In this document: in pieces, positions 41,755 through 47,197 of the stretch | How the letters are laid out: each line of letters opens with the position of its first letter | Numbering within the stretch: position 1 is the first letter of the stretch | Source of the DNA: Bacteroidales bacterium UBA6828 | GTDB taxonomy: Bacteria > Bacteroidota > Bacteroidia > Bacteroidales > Paludibacteraceae | DNA length: 47,197 bases | Reading direction: 5' to 3' | Assembly: GCA_002452095.1 (NCBI GenBank) | Contig: DKEG01000021.1 | Coordinates: forward strand, 30,468-77,664 | Position numbers and translations under genes: made by a program | The notes under the pieces: generated by a model | Told to the model about the DNA's origin: nothing | Databases searched by the model: none | Seen by the model: only the letters and a program-made list of their open reading frames with translations

Positions 41755-43557
41755 CTATCTTTTCTCCAGCACCTTGTTCCCCTCTTTGTCAAATACATAG
41801 CACCCCGTGCTGGCCATCGTCTTTTCGGCAATTTTTCTTACCACCGTTCCGCAGTCCATGCCCGCATCGTAGGTTCCCCGTTTGCTTGGGTCGTTGATGA
41901 CGCATATACACGTATATTGCGGGTCTTCTTCGGGGAAATAGCCCACAAAAGTCAGGCGGTGCCGGTTGCTTGTATAGCGTCCGTTTACGAGCAACTGCGC
42001 CGTACCGGTCTTACCTGCGATGTGTACCAGGTTGCTTTGCGCTTTGCGTCGCCCCCATGGGTTCACCGACGCTGTTCCCAAGCGGTTGTCCCATACTACG
42101 TCGTGCAACGCACCTTGTATATCCCGCAGCGTGGACGAACTGCAGATGGATGACTTTACCGTCTCTGTGCTGTAGCGTTCTACGGTCTCGCCATTCTGCT
42201 GTATCTCTTTTACCAATATGGGGCGGATCATTTTGCCGTCGTTGGCAATGGCGTTGTAAAACATCATCATCTGCATCGGACTCATCTCCACCGAATATCC
42301 GTACGACATCTTGCTCAGCGTTACCGTATCTCTCGGCACGTCAATGCGGTTTTGTTGCGCACCGGGTATCTCGCAATAGACGCTGTCTAATAACCCCATT
42401 TTGCCTATACGGTTCACAAATTTCTTTGCGCTCCCCTCGTAGGCGTGCGTAATCAGTTTTGCCATTGCGATATTGCTTGATACCGCCAAGGCTGAACGCA
42501 AGGTGTAAACCGTGTCGTGCGGGTGGGCGTCTTTGTGACGAACTTTGATATAGGTCCAACCGTCTTTATATACACGTACCGTGTCGTCTATATCCGCCTT
42601 GCCGTCGTCCAATGCTGCCATCATAGCAATGGTCTTGAAAGTCGAACCCGGTTCCACGCGTGTTACGGCGTGGTTCTTCATCTCGCAGTAGGTACCGTCG
42701 CTCGTGCGGTCGAGGTTCACAATGGCTTTTACCTCCCCCGAGTGCGTCTCCATCAGTATGCAGCAACCCCATTCACCATCTATTATACCCAACTGTTGTC
42801 GCAAGGCTTTCTCGGCTATATCCTGCAAATCAGTATCTATAGTCGTTACCACATCTAACCCGTCCTCGGCTTCTTCTATCGTTACATACTCCGTCCGTCC
42901 ACCGATACGCTGACGCGCACTCATACCATCCGTGCCGCGCAGTTGCACCTCAAATGCCTTTTCCAAACCCGCATTGCCATATCCGTCATCGCCGTAGATG
43001 CTGCCTATCGTACGGCTTGCAAGATTACCGAAAGGCTTAATGCGCTTGTGCTGCGCCTCAAAAAGAATACCGCTTTTATATTTACCTAAGCATATCGGGT
43101 ACGACTGTTCCAACCTGCGCTTCTGCAGGTAATCTATGCGCTTAGTGGTTACCTTCAAACGGCTCTTGCCGTTTTTGTATGCGTTGGAAATCAGTTGTTT
43201 GTATTCGTCGGCACTGCGGTCGCCTATTATGCTGCTCAGGTTGGCTGACAACGAGTCTATGCTTTCTTTATATAGTTTGCCGTTCTTTTCATGCAGTGCG
43301 GGAACACGCGTATCCATATAGATGTAGTATTGCGGCATACTGCTTGCCAGCAGGTTGCCGTTGCAGTCAAGGATATTACCGCGTGTGGCGCGAATAGGCT
43401 GATTCACCGCTACTTGCTTGTCTGCTATCGCCAACCAACGCTCGCTGTCAAACACCTGTATATAGACAATCTTGCCTATTACGGCTGCAAAACCCAGCGC
43501 AATCACACCGAATATCAGTGCAAAACGCAATATCGTATTTCTCTGCTCGTCCGACAC
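41755..43557 (-). CDS. ftsI: FtsI, septal transpeptidase (class B PBP)
   Basis: Cross-links septal peptidoglycan; works with FtsW. 600 residues. One membrane helix at about 10-32 (FALIFGVIALGFAAVIGKIVYI), a dimerisation domain starting at PIRATRGNILDCNGNLLASS, then the transpeptidase with GSTFKTIAM (active Ser and Lys), AVSSNIAMAK and AGKTGTAQL. It ends about 70 residues after the KTGT motif at KEGNKVLEKR, with no PASTA domain; many Bacteroidetes homologues continue about 100 residues further. The stop codon abuts a palindromic repeat, so the tail may have been lost. It follows ftsL across a 7-bp array. Confidence 0.95.
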   Translation of the reverse strand: MSDEQRNTILRFALIFGVIALGFAAVIGKIVYIQVFDSERWLAIADKQVAVNQPIRATRGNILDCNGNLLASSMPQYYIYMDTRVPALHEKNGKLYKESIDSLSANLSSIIGDRSADEYKQLISNAYKNGKSRLKVTTKRIDYLQKRRLEQSYPICLGKYKSGILFEAQHKRIKPFGNLASRTIGSIYGDDGYGNAGLEKAFEVQLRGTDGMSARQRIGGRTEYVTIEEAEDGLDVVTTIDTDLQDIAEKALRQQLGIIDGEWGCCILMETHSGEVKAIVNLDRTSDGTYCEMKNHAVTRVEPGSTFKTIAMMAALDDGKADIDDTVRVYKDGWTYIKVRHKDAHPHDTVYTLRSALAVSSNIAMAKLITHAYEGSAKKFVNRIGKMGLLDSVYCEIPGAQQNRIDVPRDTVTLSKMSYGYSVEMSPMQMMMFYNAIANDGKMIRPILVKEIQQNGETVERYSTETVKSSICSSSTLRDIQGALHDVVWDNRLGTASVNPWGRRKAQSNLVHIAGKTGTAQLLVNGRYTSNRHRLTFVGYFPEEDPQYTCICVINDPSKRGTYDAGMDCGTVVRKIAEKTMASTGCYVFDKEGNKVLEKR

Positions 43558-43560
43558 GCC

Positions 43561-43602
43561 TAATTCTTAATTCATAATTCATAATTCATAATTCTTAATT
43601 AA
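43561..43602. repeat. 7-bp array at the ftsL stop / ftsI start
   Basis: TAATTCT, TAATTCA three times, TAATTCT, TAATTAA (42 bp). It contains the ftsL stop codon (43597-43595 on the - strand) and ends 3 bp before the ftsI start. Confidence 0.93.
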
Positions 43603-43912
43603 CTCTCACCGGTGGGGTCGTATTCTCTTTCAGGTCGCTGCCCCGTTCCTCCAAGGTGCGCACTATCTCCGATTGCCGTGTTGCATTCACCCATTTGGCA
43701 CTGATAGTCAGATACTCAAACTTGGCATCCAGCATCTCTCTCTTTGTGTCGGTCAACTTGTGTTGCTGGTACATCGACTGATACCCTGCATAGATATAGA
43801 CAAATACCATCACGATAATCAGCACAATCAGTTTGTACTGTTTGCGCAGCCCTTGGCTCATCAGTTTCTCTCCGTTGAGCCAACTCTGGATATCGTGCGT
43901 ATTCATTGCCAT
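43595..43912 (-). CDS. ftsL: FtsL-like cell division protein
   Basis: 105 residues, the short bitopic protein between rsmH and ftsI in the dcw cluster of Bacteroidetes. A cytoplasmic start of about 23 residues is followed by the membrane helix LIVLIIVMVFVYIYAGYQSM and a periplasmic coiled-coil (QHKLTDTKREMLDAKFEYL). FtsL recruits FtsW/FtsI to the septum in other bacteria; identity rests on position, size and topology more than on sequence. Its ATG lies in the first unit of an 11-bp array and its stop lies within a 7-bp array. Confidence 0.85.
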   Translation of the reverse strand: MAMNTHDIQSWLNGEKLMSQGLRKQYKLIVLIIVMVFVYIYAGYQSMYQQHKLTDTKREMLDAKFEYLTISAKWVNATRQSEIVRTLEERGSDLKENTTPPVRVN

Positions 43913-43940
43913 AGGTCGTTATAGGATGCTTATAGGATAA
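43908..43940. repeat. 11-bp array over the ftsL start, 3 units
   Basis: GCCATAGGTCG, TTATAGGATGC, TTATAGGATAA. The last two match units at 9525-9557 and 35661-35693. The ftsL ATG (43912-43910 on the - strand) is within the first unit. Confidence 0.8.
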
Positions 43941-43973
43941 ACCTCAAAAGGTAAGGTGGATGGCAATCGTTTC

Positions 43974-44990
43974 TCATTCTGCAAGCCCCCTCTTTGAGGG
44001 GGTTGGGGGAGTCTTCTCCGCCACCCGCAGTTTTGCGCTGCGGCTTCTCGGGTTGCACTCCACCTCTTCTTCGCTTGCCGTCAGTCCTTTCTCTATCAGT
44101 TTGAATGGCGTGAGGATGTTCCCGTAGAAATCTTTCTCTATCTTGCCTTCTATGTTGCCTGATCGCAGGAAGTTCTTTACCAACCGGTCTTCCAACGAGT
44201 GATAGGTCAGTATCGCAATCCGTCCTCCGGGCTTCAGCAGGTCGCGTGCTGCCACCAGCATCTCGCGCAATGCTCCGAGTTCGTCATTCACCTCCATACG
44301 CAGTGCCTGAAACAGCCGCGCCATATCTTTTTTCATACCCGTCGGCACTTCTATCATCCCGTTGTGCATTGTGCATTGTGCATTGTGCATTGTGCATTGT
44401 ACCAACTGCTCCGTCCTCGTTATCGCCTCTTTCTCCCGCGCCCGCACAATGGCTTTTGCTATCTGCCGCGAGTTCTTCATCTCCCCGTACAAATAGAGTA
44501 CGCGTGCGAGTGCTTCCTCGCTGTACGTGTTCACAATGTCGGCAGCGGTACATTTGGCAGATTGGTTCATACGCATATCCAATGGACCTGCAAAGCGGAA
44601 ACTGAACCCGCGCTCCGCCTCGTCAAAGTGGTGAAAACTCACACCCAAATCCGCCAGCAACCCGTCAATCTCTTCCACCCCGTAGTAGTCCATAAAATTC
44701 CTGAGGTATCGGAAGTTCCCGTGTACAAACTGCCACCGCGGGTCATCCAACAGAGAAACACCCGATTCTGTCTTCCCCTCTTTGAGGGGGACGGGGGGAG
44801 TCAGATTCTTGTATGCGTCCATATCCTGGTCAAACGAGAACAGACGCCCCTTTGCTCCCAACGCCGCCATAATAGCCCTCGAATGTCCGCCTCCGCCGAA
44901 AGTTACGTCCACATACGTCCCCTCGGGCTGTATCTTCAGTCCGTCTATCGTCTCCCCCAACATCGCCGGTATATGGTACACATTCTCCAT
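43974..44990 (-). CDS. rsmH: RsmH, 16S rRNA C1402 methyltransferase
   Basis: N4-methylation of C1402 in 16S rRNA with S-adenosylmethionine. 338 residues, about 25 longer than usual. SAM-binding DVTFGGGGHSRAIM is at 28-41; LADLGVSFHHFDEAERGFSF and GGRIAILTYHSLEDRLVK are typical. The extra length is repeat-derived: residues about 63-75 (LTPPVPLKEGKTE) from a palindromic element, about 197-210 (VQCTMHNAQCTMHN) from a 35-bp heptamer array, and the C-terminal TPPTPSKRGLAE (327-338) from a third repeat that also moves the stop codon. The catalytic elements are intact, so it is probably functional. It begins 4 bp after the mraZ stop. Confidence 0.96.
   Translation of the reverse strand: MENVYHIPAMLGETIDGLKIQPEGTYVDVTFGGGGHSRAIMAALGAKGRLFSFDQDMDAYKNLTPPVPLKEGKTESGVSLLDDPRWQFVHGNFRYLRNFMDYYGVEEIDGLLADLGVSFHHFDEAERGFSFRFAGPLDMRMNQSAKCTAADIVNTYSEEALARVLYLYGEMKNSRQIAKAIVRAREKEAITRTEQLVQCTMHNAQCTMHNGMIEVPTGMKKDMARLFQALRMEVNDELGALREMLVAARDLLKPGGRIAILTYHSLEDRLVKNFLRSGNIEGKIEKDFYGNILTPFKLIEKGLTASEEEVECNPRSRSAKLRVAEKTPPTPSKRGLAE
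43983..44013. repeat. Palindromic element, copy 4 (rsmH 3' end)
   Basis: Inverted copy: CCCCCTCTTTGAGGGGG then TTGGGGGAGTC. Encodes the RsmH tail TPPTPSKRGLA. Confidence 0.92.
44366..44400 (-). repeat. 7-bp array inside rsmH (35 bp)
   Basis: Five exact copies of GCATTGT on the + strand. Because 7 and 3 share no factor, the peptide repeats every 7 residues: QCTMHNA then QCTMHN. Confidence 0.96.
44772..44803. repeat. Palindromic element, copy 5 (rsmH 5' part)
   Basis: Inverted copy with core CCCCTCTTTGAGGGGG and ACGGGGGGAGTC. Translated as TPPVPLKEGK. Confidence 0.9.
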
Positions 44991-44994
44991 AGTC

Positions 44995-45447
44995 TTATCC
45001 TTTCATCTTTTGTCTTATCCTGCTCGCCAAATCCTTCCGGTCAAGCCGTTTCTCGCCAAATTTGTCGGGACTCCATAGCGCAAACCTATCCAGCATACCT
45101 ACAAACAACACGTCCTGTTGCGCCCCTATCGTCTCCAAGTTCTTCTTTTGTAGCAAGATACGTCCTTGGTTGTCCATATCGAGAAACTCGGCATCCGACA
45201 TAAACTGCATCAGCAGCATCTGGTCTTCCGGATCCCATTCGTCCAACGCTTGGCGCAACTGTCCCACTTTCTCGTTCCATACCTGCTCGGGGTAGAATAT
45301 CAGACACTCATTATCGGTATCACGGCGCATAACGATGCGTTTGCTTTCCGCCTCGTTCAGTATCTTCCGATACACGGCAGGAACGAAAATGCGCCCTTTC
45401 TCGTCCGCACGCGCCTCTATATTTCCGATAAATGTACTCATATTCAA
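44995..45447 (-). CDS. mraZ: MraZ, regulator of the dcw cluster
   Basis: Transcription factor that in E. coli and mycoplasmas binds direct repeats upstream of its own operon. 150 residues, two AbrB-like swapped hairpin halves: FIGNIEARADEKGRIFVPAVYRK at the N-terminus and, in the second half, LDMDNQGRILLQKKNLETIG. First gene of the dcw transcript. Candidate binding repeats and the promoter lie 80-120 bp upstream. Confidence 0.96.
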   Translation of the reverse strand: MNMSTFIGNIEARADEKGRIFVPAVYRKILNEAESKRIVMRRDTDNECLIFYPEQVWNEKVGQLRQALDEWDPEDQMLLMQFMSDAEFLDMDNQGRILLQKKNLETIGAQQDVLFVGMLDRFALWSPDKFGEKRLDRKDLASRIRQKMKG

Positions 45448-45489
45448 TAGATTGGAATTGATAGAACTACGAAAGAAGTACTCTGCATA

Positions 45490-45517
45490 TTAATTGTTAA
45501 TTCTTACTTGTTAATTG
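45490..45517. repeat. 7-bp array in mraZ leader
   Basis: TTAATTG, TTAATTC, TTACTTG, TTAATTG; the murG array at 191-218 uses the same units in nearly the same order. Confidence 0.88.
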
Positions 45518-45528
45518 TAAAACCGTTG

Positions 45529-45569
45529 CAAAGATACAACTTTTATTTGAATTACCCCACTTTTCCCCA
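45529..45569 (-). promoter_or_regulatory. mraZ promoter with candidate MraZ operator
   Basis: The -7 box TATCTTTG is at 45536-45529 on the - strand. Upstream on that strand two TGGGG boxes (45569-45565 and 45559-45555) are separated by AAAAG, fitting the MraZ site pattern TGGGN-N5-TGGGN known from E. coli. The downstream box occupies the place where TTG (-33) should be, where TGG is found instead. The leader is about 75 nt. Confidence 0.65.
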
Positions 45570-45740
45570 CAAAAAAAATATCTACGCTCTTTTCAACAAC
45601 TTTTCAACAAAACAAATATTGCTCAAATTGTACAGAATCAGTAAAATATATACTTTATAAACATTGTGGCGAAAAGTGGTGATAATTATTGCTGAAAAAC
45701 CTCAATGTGGCACTTCCTACGCCCCCTTGTGCTACCAACT

Positions 45741-45828
45741 ACGGTACAAACACGGTAGATATACGGTAGATATACGGTAGATACACGGTAGATATATGGT
45801 AGATACATGGTAGATACATGGTAGATAA
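45741..45828. repeat. 11-bp array, 8 units (longest)
   Basis: Starts ACGGTACAAAC, then ACGGTAGATAT and close variants seven times; the last three units change ACGG to ATGG. The complement, rotated, is TACC-GTA-TATC. 88 bp without interruption. Confidence 0.95.
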
Positions 45829-45842
45829 TGCTGTTTCTTACA

Positions 45843-45891
45843 GGTGTTTACTTATAAGTTGCCACCAGTATCCCGCCGGGGACGCAGACGC
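45843..45891. repeat. Dispersed intergenic repeat, copy 2
   Basis: Similar to 38-86 but lacking the perfect 8-3-8 hairpin at the end. Confidence 0.7.
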
Positions 45892-46017
45892 TGAAACTGA
45901 TACGGCAATATATTCCGAAAGGAATTGATTTTTGCATACTTACGGAAGAATAGATACTGCAAATTCAATATAAGTTCAACCGAAGACTAAGAGAAAAATT
46001 AAATTTTATGACACCCG

Positions 46018-46051
46018 TTGAATGTTTTTCCAAATATTTTTGCTAACTTTG
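46018..46051 (+). promoter_or_regulatory. Possible promoter of the terminal gene pair
   Basis: TTG at 46018-46020 and TAACTTTG at 46044-46051 with 23 bases between. The -7 match is full; the spacer is longer than the 20 seen elsewhere. The leader would be about 60 nt. Confidence 0.62.
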
Positions 46052-46119
46052 CACTCACTTGTTGAAAGAGTATACAACACAAAGTCCAAATCATAATCAT
46101 TTTAATAAATCCATTTTGT

Positions 46120-46593
46120 ATGAAAAAACTTTTTATTATGCCAATCCTCGCTATTGCGATGATTAGTTGTGCCCCGTTGGCAAAAACCTATCAGGCGGAT
46201 GATTATCAGACTGCCGAGCCCGCCGTATCCGTATTATCGGCTGTGTATGCTGAATTGGATGTTACCCCCAAGCGTATCTCTTATGCGGAACGGGTGGAGA
46301 AAGACATTACCACAATGACCAATCAGGAGGTACAGCAGATGGTGGAGCAGGAGAAAAAGGTTACTATGGCGAATGCCATTCGCAAGTATGATGCAGACCT
46401 GCTTATTGCACCCAAGTTCCATATCTCTACCAAGGATAACCGTGTAATTATTATGGTAGAAGGTTATCCTGCCACTTACAAGAATTTCCGTAATGCTACT
46501 GCAGAAGATGCATGGATACTGCAAAAGGCGGAAACGGAAACCACTGCGCCTGCAACTAAAGGCAGCATATTTTCCAATTTGTTTCATAAATAA
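46120..46593 (+). CDS. Putative lipoprotein of unknown function
   Basis: 157 residues, family not recognised. The signal peptide ends in lipobox AMISC (about residues 13-17), so the mature protein should be lipid-anchored. The domain looks alpha/beta, with the helical stretch EVQQMVEQEKKVTMANAIRKY followed by strands DLLIAPKFHIS and RVIIMVEGYPATYKNF; this resembles the DLLIAP-type core of some outer-membrane lipoproteins of Bacteroidetes, but no name can be given. The next gene starts 11 bp after its stop and is probably cotranscribed. Confidence 0.8.
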   Translation: MKKLFIMPILAIAMISCAPLAKTYQADDYQTAEPAVSVLSAVYAELDVTPKRISYAERVEKDITTMTNQEVQQMVEQEKKVTMANAIRKYDADLLIAPKFHISTKDNRVIIMVEGYPATYKNFRNATAEDAWILQKAETETTAPATKGSIFSNLFHK

Positions 46594-46604
46594 AGCATAC
46601 TTGT

Positions 46605-47171
46605 ATGAAAAGTATATATGGAATGATAGGTTTGCTGTGCCTCTGCTCTGTATCAGTTATAGCCGGCAAACATAAAGTGCTGGCTACGGATCCGGTTCGG
46701 CATACTGTGGTCAATGCGTCAGAGGTTACAGGTACGCAGGTGTCTGATGCTTCGCAAGGCATATACAAACATACCCCCCTGGACGTAGTGGCGCAAGAAA
46801 GTCAGACTGACCAATCCTCCGCTGTTTCCGAACCCGCTGCCGCCAAGGTGTATTTCACTATAGAGACAGTTACTGACCAAACCGAGATGGCTTCCGAGCA
46901 AGAACTGGAATGGATCAACCATGATGCAGCCGAGATATACAACCTGTATAGCAACAAGCATGATGGCATACTCTATAAGAGTTATCGTTTTGCAGCCAAG
47001 AAAATGTATGCTGCCCCTACTCGCAAGAATATCAATACGTTGTCCCGTATCAATAAGATAATGGTTAGTTGTGCCTATGACAGGCAACAGCAAAAAGTGC
47101 TTACCCAATCTCTTAAAAATACAGACACTACAGATGCCAACGCCATCATACGTATTTTTCTTGCAGAATAA
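46605..47171 (+). CDS. Small exported protein of unknown function
   Basis: 188 residues, not recognised. A signal peptide (IYGMIGLLCLCSVSVIAG) could include a Cys but no good lipobox is present. The mature part has a Ser/Ala/Gln-rich region (residues about 55-80), then ELEWINHDAAEIYNLYSNKH and a likely helical C-terminus with MYAAPTRKNINTLSRINK. Second gene of a pair with the lipoprotein at 46120. Its stop codon lies within a 12-bp direct repeat at the window edge. Confidence 0.75.
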   Translation: MKSIYGMIGLLCLCSVSVIAGKHKVLATDPVRHTVVNASEVTGTQVSDASQGIYKHTPLDVVAQESQTDQSSAVSEPAAAKVYFTIETVTDQTEMASEQELEWINHDAAEIYNLYSNKHDGILYKSYRFAAKKMYAAPTRKNINTLSRINKIMVSCAYDRQQQKVLTQSLKNTDTTDANAIIRIFLAE

Positions 47172-47197
47172 AATGCAGAATAAAGTGTAGAATAAAG
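47163..47197. repeat. 12-bp direct repeat at window end
   Basis: GCAGAATAAAAT, GCAGAATAAAGT, GTAGAATAAAG: period 12, three units, the last cut by the window edge. It spans the end of the last gene. Confidence 0.75.

Larger units (their letters stand above)
45570..46017. other. Gene-free stretch upstream of mraZ
   Basis: No gene seen. Contents: two exact copies of CTTTTCAACAA (45589-45610), a mirrored TGGCG-AAAAG-TGGTG pair on the + strand (45667-45681) resembling the MraZ boxes, an eight-unit 11-bp array (45741-45828), and the dispersed repeat shared with 38-86 (45843-45891). Confidence 0.75.

Noticed and set aside
44366..44400. Frameshift or assembly error in rsmH
   Set aside because: The frame stays open through the array and into conserved RsmH sequence on both sides; similar arrays occur in other intact genes.
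45741..45828. CRISPR-like array
   Set aside because: Units are 11 bp and directly joined, with no spacers and no cas genes.

Overview
The window looks like chromosome of a member of the Bacteroidota, most likely order Bacteroidales. Grounds: promoters of the TTG-N20-TAnnTTTG type, starts without Shine-Dalgarno sequences, surface proteins with C-termini of the type IX secretion (T9SS) kind, the Bacteroidetes form of MraY with its large insertion, an RNase HI with an N-terminal viroplasmin-like domain, and a dcw cluster beginning mraZ-rsmH-ftsL-ftsI-murE-mraY-murD. Genus cannot be named from the sequence. I saw no tRNA, rRNA, CRISPR array, transposase or phage gene.

Layout. 1-1334: repeats, then murG alone on the + strand. 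1337-6242 (- strand): recA, a FAD-dependent dehydrogenase and a secreted T9SS-type protein. 6313-12586 (- strand): hexuronate block with a secreted GH105/DUF4874/DUF4832 fusion, then uxaB and uxaA under a separate promoter. 13048-20206 (- strand): a 2174-residue T9SS surface protein, a small single-pass membrane protein and a strong terminator hairpin. 20765-26197 (+): exported thioredoxin, then a tightly overlapping potABCD polyamine transporter. 26366-31136 (+): a large periplasmic TPR protein and an outer-membrane barrel. 31138-33709 (-): a DUF4832 protein and aroB; rnhA diverges from them. 34348-45536 (-): mraZ-rsmH-ftsL-ftsI-murE-mraY-murD, two exported genes of unknown function, and ftsW. 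46018-47171 (+): two small exported proteins.

Functionally, most of the right half builds and divides the cell wall, but murG, which in this phylum normally follows ftsW, lies about 33 kb away on the other strand, and murC, ftsQ, ftsA and ftsZ are not in the window. The hexuronate block would release unsaturated galacturonate residues outside the cytoplasm and carry tagaturonate through altronate to 2-keto-3-deoxygluconate.

The most unusual signal is not a gene. The window is full of short tandem arrays with only two main periods, 7 bp and 11 bp, between genes, in mRNA leaders and inside genes. The 11-bp arrays differ in sequence but most can be aligned to a loose CACCNNNTATC consensus. Several 7-bp arrays, one 11-bp array and copies of a palindromic element (core CCCCCTCAAAGAGGGGG) lie inside open genes and are translated; rsmH alone carries three such segments. 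Other points are a MITE-like structured element between uxaB and uxaA, hairpins of shared 8-3-8 geometry, and a candidate MraZ operator over the mraZ promoter.
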